64,000 nucleotides of DNA, from contig REAW01000012.1 of NCBI GenBank assembly GCA_004293725.1, forward strand, positions 1 to 64,000, given 5' to 3'. The DNA is from Curvibacter sp. (GTDB taxonomy: Bacteria > Pseudomonadota > Gammaproteobacteria > Burkholderiales > Burkholderiaceae_C). Both the position numbers and the translations under genes were made by a program. The notes below the pieces were generated by a model. The model searched no databases. It had not been told where the DNA came from and was given only the letters and a program-made list of their open reading frames with translations. Of this stretch, positions 8,906 to 18,205 are shown one piece after another; positions within the stretch are counted from its first letter, which is position 1, and each line of letters opens with the position of its first letter.

Positions 8906-9874
8906 ATGGGAGGTTTTCTCGATCCGGCCATACTGTTTTTTGTATTTGGAATGGCCGCCGGACTGCTCAAGTCCAATCTGGACATTCCGCAACCCATTTC
9001 ACGGTTTTTGTCGCTTTACCTGCTGATGGCTCTGGGGCTCAAAGGCGGGTTTGCCTTGGCAAAGTCGGGGTTCAATGCAGAGGTGGCGATCACCTTGGCT
9101 GCTGCACTGGGGCTGGCGTTCCTCGTTCCGGCATGTGGCTACTTGCTCCTGCGCCGCTTCCTCAACGGGTTTGATGCCGCGGCCGTGGCCGCAACTTACG
9201 GCTCCGTGAGCGCGGTGACCTTTATTACCGCTGTCCAGCACTTGGACAATCTGGGCGTAGCCTACGGTGGCCACATGGCGGCTGCCATGGCCCTGATGGA
9301 GTCGCCTGCGATTGTGATGGCCGTGGTTTTGGCCAACTATGTGCGCAAACAGGCTCCCACGGGTCCGGCGCCGGCCCAAGGCTCACTGCGCCATGTGCTG
9401 CATGAGTCACTTACCGATGGTGCGCAGTTATTGCTGTTGGGGGCCATGGCCATTGGTATGGCAACTGGCGCCGCAGGTGAAGCGATCATGAAGCCGTTTT
9501 CGGTGGATTTGTTCAAAGGCATGTTGGCCTTTTTCCTGCTCGACATGGGCCTGCAAGCGGCGCGCAGCATCGGGGGGCTCAAAGGGCAGTCTGCATGGCT
9601 TCTGGTCTATGCGGTGCTAGGGCCGCTGACACATGCAGGTGTGGCTTTGTTGTTGGGTTGGGGGCTAGGCATGTCGGTGGGCAACACGGCGTTGCTGATG
9701 GTGCTGGCTGCTAGCGCCTCGTACATTGCGGTTCCAGCCGTGGTGCGCCAATCTATCCCGGAGGCCAACCCCTCGCTCTACTTCGGCATGTCATTGGGGC
9801 TCACCTTCCCGCTGAACATTCTTTTGGGAATTCCCCTGTACACCGCGGTGGCCAGCCGCGTGCTGGGCGCATAA
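8906..9874 (+). CDS. Sodium-dependent bicarbonate transport family permease (SbtA-like)
   Basis: LDPAILFFVFGMAAGLLKSNLDIPQPISRFLSLYLLMALGLKGGFAL...SYIAVPAVVRQSIPEANPSLYFGMSLGLTFPLNI. Confidence 0.9.
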   Translation: MGGFLDPAILFFVFGMAAGLLKSNLDIPQPISRFLSLYLLMALGLKGGFALAKSGFNAEVAITLAAALGLAFLVPACGYLLLRRFLNGFDAAAVAATYGSVSAVTFITAVQHLDNLGVAYGGHMAAAMALMESPAIVMAVVLANYVRKQAPTGPAPAQGSLRHVLHESLTDGAQLLLLGAMAIGMATGAAGEAIMKPFSVDLFKGMLAFFLLDMGLQAARSIGGLKGQSAWLLVYAVLGPLTHAGVALLLGWGLGMSVGNTALLMVLAASASYIAVPAVVRQSIPEANPSLYFGMSLGLTFPLNILLGIPLYTAVASRVLGA

Positions 9875-9911
9875 AAAAAGCGCCAGCTCCTTGCGGAGCG
9901 GGCGCTTTTGC
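9874..9911. terminator. Bidirectional rho-independent terminator-like hairpin
   Basis: AAAAAAAGCGCCAGCTCCTTGCGGAGCGGGCGCTTTT between convergent genes. Confidence 0.8.
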
Positions 9912-9947
9912 ACAGGCACTTGCCGCTTGGCGGCAGGCCCGTGATGG

Positions 9948-10481
9948 TTAGGCAGCCTTGCGAACGCGGGCCACTTTCTTGGCTACTGCGCGCTTGGCAG
10001 TGGCGGCTTTGGCCTTGACCTTGGAGCCAGCAATCTTGCTCACCAGCGCATCGCTTTGAGCTTCCAGCTTTGCAGCCACGCTGCCCACTGCCATTGCAGC
10101 GGGCACAGCGGCCACGGCCAATGTGTTCAATGTGGTCAGGCCGGTGCTTTTCTCAAAGCGGCTGGCGTTGGCAGCCACTTGCTCCAGGCCTTTGCCGGCC
10201 AGTTCTACGGCCTTGTTCACGGCGCTGTCGGCACCGTCCGTAGTCAGGGTGACGCCCTGGGTGTAGAGGGATGTGACTTTTTTCTGGGCTGCAACGGCAT
10301 TGGTGCGGACTTCGGCGCTGATGCGGGTGCCAGCCTTGTTGACAGCGGTTTCCCACGATTGGTCAACATAGCTAACGGCACGGGCATTGCCCACGCGGTA
10401 GGCATTGATGACGTTCTTGGCAGTGTTGCCATAAGACTCGATCAGTTCGGTGGTCACGGTGGACAGCTTCTTGTTAGCCAT
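9948..10481 (-). CDS. Phasin-like protein with Lys/Ala/Arg-rich C-terminal tail
   Basis: Amphipathic N-terminal region; ends SKVKAKAATAKRAVAKKVARVRKAA. Confidence 0.6.
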   Translation of the reverse strand: MANKKLSTVTTELIESYGNTAKNVINAYRVGNARAVSYVDQSWETAVNKAGTRISAEVRTNAVAAQKKVTSLYTQGVTLTTDGADSAVNKAVELAGKGLEQVAANASRFEKSTGLTTLNTLAVAAVPAAMAVGSVAAKLEAQSDALVSKIAGSKVKAKAATAKRAVAKKVARVRKAA

Positions 10482-10658
10482 GGAAAAACTCCTGCAAAGT
10501 GGATGAATCGAAAATCGACACTGTGTATTCTCCAAAGCCCTGCTAGTGAAGGCACCTTAAAACCTGCATCTTTCCTAGAGGTGCCTGCCTAAGCGGTGTC
10601 TTGGCGCCACATGCCGGACAATGCAGGCTTTAGCGCACAGGCAGAAAGACGAGACGGC

Positions 10659-11636
10659 ATGGCAATTCAGTGGTTCCCGGGGCATATGCACCTGACGCGC
10701 AAGGCAATTCAGGACCGCATCAAGGCGATCGATGTGGTGATTGAACTGCTGGACGCACGCTTGCCAGGGTCGAGTGCCAACCCGATGTTGGCAGAGATGA
10801 CCGCAGGCAAACCGGCCCTCAAAGTGCTCAACAAACAAGACCTCGCGGACCCTGCGCGCACCGCGCTTTGGCTGGCCCACTACAACGCCTTGCCGGGCGT
10901 GCGCGCGCTCCCCTTGGATGCCAGCATGACGACCCCTGCGCGCGCACTGGTGGCGGCTTGCCACGAACTGGCCCCCAACCGTGGTGGCATGGCCAAGCCC
11001 ATGCGGGTGCTGATATGCGGCATCCCCAACGTGGGCAAGTCGACGCTGATCAACACCCTCAAAGGCAAGCGCGCCGCCAAGACCGGTGACGAAGCCGGCG
11101 TGACCAAACTGGAGCAGCGCATCACGATTGCCGATGACTTCTACCTCTACGACACGCCCGGCGTGCTGTGGCCACGCATCATTGTGGCCAAGAGCGGCTA
11201 CAACCTGGCGGCCAGCGGTGCCATTGGCAAAAACGCCTTTGACGAAGAAGAAGTGGCGCTGGAGTTACTGGACTACCTGCGCCAGCATTACGCCGCCGCG
11301 CTGGAGGCGCGCTACAAGCTCACCGGTGTGGCAGAGCAGACCGATGAACAACTGCTGGACGCAATTGGCCGCAAGCGCGGTGCGCTGCAAAGCGGCGGCA
11401 AGATCAACCTGCAAAAGGCGGCCGAGATCGTGATCCACGACTTTCGCGCCTGCGCCATGGGGCCTATGACGCTGGAGACTCCGGCGGAGTTTGCCGGCTG
11501 GTTGGCCGCGGGCCAAAAGCTGGATGCAGAGCGCCAGCTCAAAAAAGATGCGATCGAGCTGGACCGCAAGATCCGCTTCAAAAAAGTGCCGCGCCCGCCG
11601 CGTGTGGACGACGCTGGAGCTGCCGATTCTCACTAA
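10659..11636 (+). CDS. ylqF: Ribosome biogenesis GTPase YlqF/RbgA
   Basis: IQWFPGHMHLTRKAIQDRIKAIDVVIELLDARLPGSSANP; circularly permuted NKQDLAD then GIPNVGKSTLIN then DTPGVLWP. Confidence 0.93.
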   Translation: MAIQWFPGHMHLTRKAIQDRIKAIDVVIELLDARLPGSSANPMLAEMTAGKPALKVLNKQDLADPARTALWLAHYNALPGVRALPLDASMTTPARALVAACHELAPNRGGMAKPMRVLICGIPNVGKSTLINTLKGKRAAKTGDEAGVTKLEQRITIADDFYLYDTPGVLWPRIIVAKSGYNLAASGAIGKNAFDEEEVALELLDYLRQHYAAALEARYKLTGVAEQTDEQLLDAIGRKRGALQSGGKINLQKAAEIVIHDFRACAMGPMTLETPAEFAGWLAAGQKLDAERQLKKDAIELDRKIRFKKVPRPPRVDDAGAADSH

Positions 11637-11662
11637 ACTGGCATTTAGTGCTCACCAATATT

Positions 11663-11690
11663 GCGCGGTTAGCTATTGAATTTATAGCAA
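11663..11690 (+). repeat. Dispersed palindromic repeat copy 2
   Basis: GCGCGGTTAGCTATTGAATTTATAGCAA. Confidence 0.55.
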
Positions 11691-11705
11691 ATACTCTCTG
11701 CGACT

Positions 11706-12425
11706 ATGTGTACGAATTACGTCCCCTCTGCCAAAGCCGCGTATTTGGAAGCACGCTTGGGCGCATTGGTGGTGCCCGATACGGCTGCGCTGTCGCCGTT
11801 GGCAGAGGTTTTTCCGGGGTACAGCGCACCCGTGGTTCTGCGCCGCACCGGGAGCGGAGAAGGTCTGGCTGCACTGCGCTTGGCACAGTTTGGCTTGGTG
11901 CCGCATTGGTGCCGCGACGCGGCACAGGCGCGAGACATCAGCCGCAAGACGTACAACGCGCGTAGCGAAACTGCCGCCAGCAAGCCCAGCTATCGCTCCG
12001 CATGGGCTGCCCGTCAATGGGTTCTGGTGCCCATGCAATGTTTTTTTGAACCCTGCTGGGAAGACGCGGCGGCCAACGCGGGCCGCCCGACGCGATGGCG
12101 CATTGCGCGGGCTGATGGCCAACCCTTTGCGGTGGCCGGCCTGTGGGACCGGTGGACTGACCCGGCCACGGACCACGTGCTGGGCAGTTTTACGTTGCTG
12201 ACCGTGAATGCCGACGACCACGCGGTGATGGGGCGCATGCACCGCCCCGGTGAAGAAAAACGCATGCCCGTGGTCGTGCCACCGACGCGGTATGCCGATT
12301 GGCTACAAGCCAGCCCTCAGCAGGGGCTGGAATGGATGCGCGCAGCACCGGCAGCGGAACTGGTCGCAGAGGCGGCTCCGTTGGGCAAACCGAGTGCCTT
12401 GGCTGCCAATCTTCCGCTCTTTTAA
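11706..12425 (+). CDS. SOS response-associated peptidase (SRAP/HMCES/YedK family)
   Basis: Catalytic MCTNY start; TYNARSETAASKPSYRSAWAARQWVLVPMQCFFEPCWE; NADDHAVMGRMHRPGEEKRMPVVVPP. Confidence 0.93.
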   Translation: MCTNYVPSAKAAYLEARLGALVVPDTAALSPLAEVFPGYSAPVVLRRTGSGEGLAALRLAQFGLVPHWCRDAAQARDISRKTYNARSETAASKPSYRSAWAARQWVLVPMQCFFEPCWEDAAANAGRPTRWRIARADGQPFAVAGLWDRWTDPATDHVLGSFTLLTVNADDHAVMGRMHRPGEEKRMPVVVPPTRYADWLQASPQQGLEWMRAAPAAELVAEAAPLGKPSALAANLPLF

Positions 12426-12432
12426 ATGCTGC

Positions 12433-12873
12433 TTAGCGGCTCAGGTGGCTGCGTGCCCACCGAACAATGTCTGCCGTGCCCATGGCGCCGGGCTGACGGG
12501 CGATTTCGTGGCCGCCGGAAAACAGTGCCAAGGTGGGAATGCTGCGAATCTGAAAGCGCGTAGCAAGGGACGGAACGGCTTCAGTGTCTACCTTGGCCAA
12601 GCGCATCTGGGGTTCCAGTTGTGCGGCGGCTTGCATAAAGGCGGGTGCCATCTGTCGGCAGGGCCCGCACCAAGGTGCCCAAAAATCTACCAGCACCGGG
12701 ATGTGGCTGCGCGCTATGTGCTTGTCAAAGGCGGCTTCGTCCAGCGCCACGGGTTGGGCCACGAACAGGGGTTTTTTGCAGCTGCCGCAGTCGGGCGCAC
12801 TACCCAGTTGGGTGTGTTGAACCCGGTTGGTGGTGTGGCAATGGGGGCAAACGATATGGAGAGCGTCGGTCAT
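12433..12873 (-). CDS. trxC: Thioredoxin 2-like (TrxC)
   Basis: N-terminal CPHC...CGSCKKP zinc motif; FWAPWCGPCRQMAPAF active site. Confidence 0.92.
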   Translation of the reverse strand: MTDALHIVCPHCHTTNRVQHTQLGSAPDCGSCKKPLFVAQPVALDEAAFDKHIARSHIPVLVDFWAPWCGPCRQMAPAFMQAAAQLEPQMRLAKVDTEAVPSLATRFQIRSIPTLALFSGGHEIARQPGAMGTADIVRWARSHLSR

Positions 12874-13703
12874 GCACGGTAGCTGGGGTGCTTGGCCGTG
12901 TTTTCAAGCCACTGCTGCACAGCGCTTTGAAGCGCGTTGGCTTGGTCCACCATGATCCAGTGGCCGCAGTCAAAGCTTTGGACCCGGCTATCGGCTTGCG
13001 CGCTCAGGGTTTGCATCCAGCGGGGCGAGTGAAACATGAACGGCTTGCGCTTGCCGTAGGCATAGAACATGGGGCAGTGCGGGCGCACCGGCAGCGTGCC
13101 GCGCAGGCCACCCGCCGTACCCAGCCAGGCCATCGCGTACGGCGTGTTCATGCGCCAGTGCATGGCGGTGGGCGGCGTAGGGCAGCGCATGGCGCGTGCC
13201 ATCCAGCGGGTCATCCCGTTCGCAAGACCTTCAGCACCCAGCATGCCTACGCCCCAGGCGGCAGCCAGCCACCACTGGTAGCCCAGAATTTGCAGCTTTT
13301 GTTTGCCGTTCAGGGCTTTCAGGTAGGCCCCTGCGTTGTGGTCGCCAATGTCGATGCCCACGATGCGGTTGATACGTTCGGGGTGGCGCATGGCCAGCTC
13401 GTAGCCAAAAATGCAGCCCCAGTCGTGTAGCAGCAGCGTCACCGGCTGGCCAGGGCTCACCGTGTCCACAATCGCCAGCAGCTGCGCCGTCATTTCAGCC
13501 AGCGAGCGGGTCTTGCCACTGGCCGGGGTTTCAAAACCGGGCAGCGTGAAGCGCACGCAGCGGTACTGGGGTGACAAGGCAGCCACCATGCCGTCCCACA
13601 GGCGATGGGTGTCGGGCCAGCCGTGCAGCATGACTACCGTCTGGCTACCCCGGCCCTCCAGGAAGACTTCGGTGTCGTTGACGTAGAAGCAGTGTTGACT
13701 CAT
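12870..13703 (-). CDS. Alpha/beta fold hydrolase
   Basis: VVMLHGWPDTHRLWDG...LLLHDWGCIFGYELAMRHPERINRIVGIDIGDH. Confidence 0.88.
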   Translation of the reverse strand: MSQHCFYVNDTEVFLEGRGSQTVVMLHGWPDTHRLWDGMVAALSPQYRCVRFTLPGFETPASGKTRSLAEMTAQLLAIVDTVSPGQPVTLLLHDWGCIFGYELAMRHPERINRIVGIDIGDHNAGAYLKALNGKQKLQILGYQWWLAAAWGVGMLGAEGLANGMTRWMARAMRCPTPPTAMHWRMNTPYAMAWLGTAGGLRGTLPVRPHCPMFYAYGKRKPFMFHSPRWMQTLSAQADSRVQSFDCGHWIMVDQANALQSAVQQWLENTAKHPSYRA

Positions 13704-13708
13704 GAAAT

Positions 13709-13735
13709 TGCTACGAAAATAATAGCTGCTAGCGC
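13709..13735 (-). repeat. Dispersed palindromic repeat copy 3 (reverse orientation)
   Basis: TTGCTACGAAAATAATAGCTGCTAGCG. Confidence 0.55.
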
Positions 13736-13741
13736 AATTGG

Positions 13742-14802
13742 CTATTGGGCTGCGGACCGAAAATAGGCAATACGGTCAGCGTCCGACGGATGTGAGGCAA
13801 ACGCAATGCCGAGCCAGGAGGCGCTGTCTTTCTCCCCATCCGCGTTGCCCGCACTGCTGGTGGCTTTGCTGGCCTTTCTCTGGCGTTCCTGTTCCAGCGC
13901 CTCGAACAGCGTCACCATGTGCAAAGGAGACAACCCCGCGTCTTTGAGCACCTTCACCGCATGGGCGTCGGCTTCCCGTTCGGCCTCGCGTGAGTAGTGG
14001 GCCTGGCCCAGCAGCGCGGGCACTGCGGCCAGCAGGGTGCTGAAATCACCCAGCACCACAGCGCCCACGGCCCCTAGTACGGTGGCTTGCACCAGCATGC
14101 GCAAGCCATGGCGTTGCTGCACGTGGCCCAGCTCATGGGCCAGTACGGCGGTAAGCACCTGAGTATCCGCGTTCACCAATGCCACCATCTCGTCGGTCAT
14201 GAGGATGGTGCCTCCTGGCAGAGCCAGCGCGTTCGGGCCGATTTTGCTTTGGCGAAATACGAGCTTCCAGGGGCGCTGGTCCGCGGTGCTTTGGTGTGCC
14301 ACGGCGTCGGTAAAGGCCTGCGTGATGCGCGCCTGTTCTGCTCGGCCAGCGTGCTTTCGCCCAAGGTTTGCTCGATGCCAGGCGGTGTTGCAGCCACCAC
14401 AGCGCGCGCCAACAGCGGCAGACCCCACAGTTGCAGCGCTACAGCCAGCATGACCAGCACAGCCACACTGCCAGCCACCCAGCGCCAGCTTTGCTGCATC
14501 CTCACCACCAACGATTCGTGTTGGCCCTGGCTTTTGGTCCAAGCGTCCCAGGCTGCGCCGTCTTCACATTGCACATGGCCGCCGCCAGCCAGATGGGCCA
14601 GCCGTTGGCCATGGCGGGTGCGCTCGGGCCACTGAATCTGGTGGGTGGGTACCTGCACATCCACACCGTCGCCCAGAATGTGCAAGCTGCGTTGCCGCCC
14701 TGCGCTGTGCAGCCGAAGCGTTACTGTTTGGGCGCGGGCGCTGCGGCCGTCAAAGTAGGTCGCTTGTAATGGGGTGCCTGTACCGGTACCGGCGCTGTGC
14801 AT
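13742..14802 (-). pseudogene. M48 family metalloprotease, frameshifted near 14335-14350
   Basis: N-terminal domain and TM segment in one frame (YFDGRSARAQTVTLR...VAGSVAVLVMLAVALQLWGLPLLARAVVAATPPGIEQTLGESTLAEQ); protease domain with AHELGHVQQRHG in another (EQARITQAFTDAV...). Confidence 0.75.
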
Positions 14803-14805
14803 CGG

Positions 14806-15990
14806 CTAAAGCCCCACGTCCAGACCAAAGAAGTCCCCCGCAGCATCGCCTGCCGCATCCCCCTCCCGGGGTTGCACTTGCGAGACCAGCAGGTCCGGGT
14901 TGGCGCGCGACTTGATGCTCACAGCCTCGAGCCGCACACGCGCAACCGCCACCGCCGCAAACGGCCAGTACAGGCCCAGGGTGATGATGATGAGGAGCCA
15001 GTTTTTGAGGGTGACCCAGAGCAAGGAGCGTGCACGCAGGTTGCTCATAAAGCGCAATTCGGTGTTGCCGGTTTTGGTCCACACCAGGTTTTGCAAGCGA
15101 GCAACGGCGTAGGGCTTGAGGCATATAAACACCACCAATGCCCCCAGCAAGGTGGGCAGCAGAGCAACGGCGGCCATCATTGCTCCTTTTTCGAAGCGCG
15201 TGTCCCCCATGCCAATGCCGAAGACGACGCCCGTCACGACAGCAGCAGGCAAGGCGATGGCCAGTACCGCCAAACCTAACACCCTGAGCGCGAGCAAGTA
15301 GAACGAACCCACTGTCGCCTTGAAGCTGGTTTGCAGGTGGCCTAGGCCGTAATGGTTGTGCTGGTATTGCTTGAGGTTCCACAGCAGCCAAGGTCCAACT
15401 GCCAACGTGGTGACCCCGACCCCGAGTGCCATGTAGCCATACCACAGGGGTGGCGTGGTCTCGTCACTCACAAACACCAGCCCCCCGAGCATCACCATGC
15501 CAGGCAGAAACAGTGGAAGCATGGCCCGGTAGGCGCCTTGCAGATCACCATGGAACCGAAACCGCAGCCCGCGCCAGCTGGTGTTGGCCATGCGGAACTG
15601 CATGGATGACTTGAACAGCGCTGGCCATAGCCCTGCAACCAGCACCAGAGCCACCAAACCCGCTGTTGGGGAGAACTCGCCCGCTAGCGAATACAAGACA
15701 AACAAAATGCCTACCAATGCGTAGCCCTTGAACATTTTTTTGGGGTCGCCATGGAAACCCAGGGGCTGACCGCCGACCAAAGTGTTGCCCATGAAGTAGC
15801 GCAGGCGCCGGGCTTTGGCCCACGGGCAATAGATGCCCAGCGTGACCAGCATGAGCAGCAGGTTCACGATCCAGATACGGAAGTACTCGCTGCCGGAACC
15901 CGTGAAGGCGATGGGAATTTTGATATTGGACGGGGGCAAGTGCGCATGGGATGCGTCTGCTTCGGGTGGGATGGTAATCAGACCTGTCAT
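14806..15990 (-). CDS. DUF898 (YjgN-like) family membrane protein
   Basis: FTGSGSEYFRIWIVNLLLMLVTLGIYCPWAKARRLRYFMGNTLVGGQPLGFHGDPKKMFKGY. Confidence 0.88.
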   Translation of the reverse strand: MTGLITIPPEADASHAHLPPSNIKIPIAFTGSGSEYFRIWIVNLLLMLVTLGIYCPWAKARRLRYFMGNTLVGGQPLGFHGDPKKMFKGYALVGILFVLYSLAGEFSPTAGLVALVLVAGLWPALFKSSMQFRMANTSWRGLRFRFHGDLQGAYRAMLPLFLPGMVMLGGLVFVSDETTPPLWYGYMALGVGVTTLAVGPWLLWNLKQYQHNHYGLGHLQTSFKATVGSFYLLALRVLGLAVLAIALPAAVVTGVVFGIGMGDTRFEKGAMMAAVALLPTLLGALVVFICLKPYAVARLQNLVWTKTGNTELRFMSNLRARSLLWVTLKNWLLIIITLGLYWPFAAVAVARVRLEAVSIKSRANPDLLVSQVQPREGDAAGDAAGDFFGLDVGL

Positions 15991-16215
15991 GCGTGTCCTC
16001 CTGGATTTTTGGCGCGGGCGCCCCCGCTTGTTGTAGGGCAAATCATAGCGTGAGCGCGGGGCTCTTTAGGGGATGTCCATTGCCCGCATGACTCCAAAAA
16101 ATGGTCGTAAACGCGGCGTGTAGAACAACGCTTTTTGTATCTCGGCATCGCTTGATTTGCGTCAATAGCGGGTTCCGCTAACCCATGCAACATCAACGCT
16201 TGACTCATTTCCATA

Positions 16216-16617
16216 ACGAGGTTTTTAGCAGGAGCGCTGGCAGTGGGTTTGGCGCGTACCCATGGGGCGCAGCTCACCGCTGTGTATGTTTCCGACCCAT
16301 ATCCCTATCTGGGCGTTGGTGAGGCCAACCCGATGGGCTACCAGGCATACGCCGCCGCAGCACAGCAATTGGCGGCCCAAGCGCATGCCCAAGTGGATGC
16401 CATGTGCCGTGATGGCGGCCCTATCGTGAGCTTGCAAGCCAAGATGGTGGAGGGGGTGAGCGCCGCCAGCGGCATTGTGCAGACGGCAACAGAAGTTGGT
16501 GCCGACCTGATTGTGCTGGGGTCCCACGGTAGAACCGGTATTGTTCGGCTGATGTTGGGCAGCGTGGCCACCAAAGTGGTGGCCGAAAGCACCGTGCCGG
16601 TGCTGGTTGCGCGATAG
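16216..16617 (+). pseudogene. Universal stress protein family, apparently lacking its N-terminal strand
   Basis: LARTHGAQLTAVYVSDPYP...GADLIVLGSHGRTGIVRLMLGSVATKVVAESTVPVLVAR intact; upstream in-frame sequence (ITRFLAGALAVG) lacks the usual ILVPxDGS segment, with a stop at 16201. Confidence 0.6.
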
Positions 16618-16694
16618 GGGCTTTCCGCCAGGCTTGAAAAAAAGCGCACGGCCTCCAGTTACGGCGTTGTTGCAACGCATGGAATCGGAGCCCT

Positions 16695-17528
16695 GTGGCC
16701 TTTGTATTGTTTTGCCTGGCCGCAGCCGGGTTGTTGGCGTGGCTGCTGGGCTACCCTTGGTGGCAGCGCCTCCAGCGCCGCCGCCTGCAAGCACAGCCTT
16801 TTCCCAAACATTGGCGCACCGTGTTGCGCCGCCACGTGCCGCTGGTGGCCCGCTTGCCCGCCGATTTGCAATTGCAGCTCAAACAACATATGCAAGTGTT
16901 TGTGGCCGAGAAGACGTTTATCGGCTGCGCCGGTTTGCAGGTTACTGAAGCGATGCGCGTGGTTGTGGCCGCGCAGGCCTGCCTGTTGCTGCTCAACCGT
17001 CCCGACGCTGCCGGCTACTTTCCCAAAGTGCGACAGATCTTGCTCTACCCTGGCGCCTTTGTGGTGAACCGGCGTCATACCGATGCCGCCGGGGTCCAGC
17101 AAGAGCAGCGGGAGGCGTTGGCGGGTGAGTCTTGGGGCGAGGGGCAGGTCATTTTGTCGTGGCAAGACACGCTCGATGGCGCAGCCACCGCGGACGATGG
17201 CCGCAATGTGGTGATTCATGAATTTGCCCACCAGCTCGACCAGGAGAACGGCCGCGCCGTAGGCGCACCGCTGCCTGTGTTGGGAGATGCACAGTACAGT
17301 GCTGCACGCTGGCAACGGGTGTTTGAAGAAGCGTACGAGCAGTTGCGTCAGCAGGCTTTTATGGGTGAGCAGGGATTGCTAAACCACTACGGGGCAACCG
17401 ATCCGGCTGAGTTTTTTGCAGTGGTGACCGAAACCTTTTACGAGCAGGGACATGCGCTTGCAGCCGAGTACCCTGCGCTGTACGCCGAGTTGCGTGGTTT
17501 TTTCAGGGTTGACCCGGCCAGCTGGTGA
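16695..17528 (+). CDS. mtfA: M90 family zinc-dependent peptidase (MtfA-like)
   Basis: HEFAHQLDQENG motif; LPADLQLQLKQHMQVFVAEKTFIGCAGLQVTEAMRVVVAAQACLLLL; GTG start. Confidence 0.92.
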   Translation: MAFVLFCLAAAGLLAWLLGYPWWQRLQRRRLQAQPFPKHWRTVLRRHVPLVARLPADLQLQLKQHMQVFVAEKTFIGCAGLQVTEAMRVVVAAQACLLLLNRPDAAGYFPKVRQILLYPGAFVVNRRHTDAAGVQQEQREALAGESWGEGQVILSWQDTLDGAATADDGRNVVIHEFAHQLDQENGRAVGAPLPVLGDAQYSAARWQRVFEEAYEQLRQQAFMGEQGLLNHYGATDPAEFFAVVTETFYEQGHALAAEYPALYAELRGFFRVDPASW

Positions 17529-17565
17529 GGTTCGCGAACAAAGGGCACGGCACAATGTTTGCTCC

Positions 17566-18189
17566 ATGCCAGATATGAACGCCCTTACCACTCCAGTTGA
17601 TACGCACACGCTGTTTGAAGACGCGCAGGCCATTTTTACCGGCACCCTGTTCGTGAGCCTGGCGCTCATCCTGTTTGCCCAGGCAGGCTTGCTCACGGGT
17701 GGTACGGCAGGTGTCGCCTTTGTGTTGCACTACGCCACCGATGTGAGTTTGGGCAAGCTGTTTTTCCTGATTAACTTGCCCTTCTACTGGTTTGCCTGGC
17801 GTCGCATGGGGCGGGAGTTCACGCTCAAGACCTTTGTTGCCATCACGTTTTTGTCAGCCATGGCGGAGTGGTCTCCACGACTGTTTGCCATCGAACGCCT
17901 GCATCCGGCCTATGCGGCTGTGCTGGGCGGTTTGTTGTTGGGCTCGGGCTGCCTGTTTCTCGCGCGCCATCGCGCCAGCTTGGGCGGTGCCACCATCGTG
18001 TCCCTGTATTTGCAGCAGTCACGCGGCTGGCGCGCCGGTGTGGTGCAGATGGGCATGGACTGCACCATTGTGCTGCTGGCCCTGACCGTGGTAGACCCAG
18101 TGCGCGTGGCCTATTCGGTGCTGGCGGCGGTCGTGATGAACTTGTTTCTTGCCATCAACCACCGGCCAGGGCGTTACGCGGTGCTGTAA
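17566..18189 (+). CDS. YitT family membrane protein
   Basis: FAQAGLLTGGTAGVAFVLHYATDVSLGKLFFLINLPFYWFAWRRMGREFTLKTF. Confidence 0.85.
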   Translation: MPDMNALTTPVDTHTLFEDAQAIFTGTLFVSLALILFAQAGLLTGGTAGVAFVLHYATDVSLGKLFFLINLPFYWFAWRRMGREFTLKTFVAITFLSAMAEWSPRLFAIERLHPAYAAVLGGLLLGSGCLFLARHRASLGGATIVSLYLQQSRGWRAGVVQMGMDCTIVLLALTVVDPVRVAYSVLAAVVMNLFLAINHRPGRYAVL

Positions 18190-18205
18190 CACCGGTTGCG
18201 CTGCA

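Noticed and set aside
14335-14350. Programmed ribosomal frameshift in the M48 gene
   Set aside because: No slippery heptamer or evident stimulatory structure at the junction, and the linker seems shortened; deletion or sequencing error is simpler.
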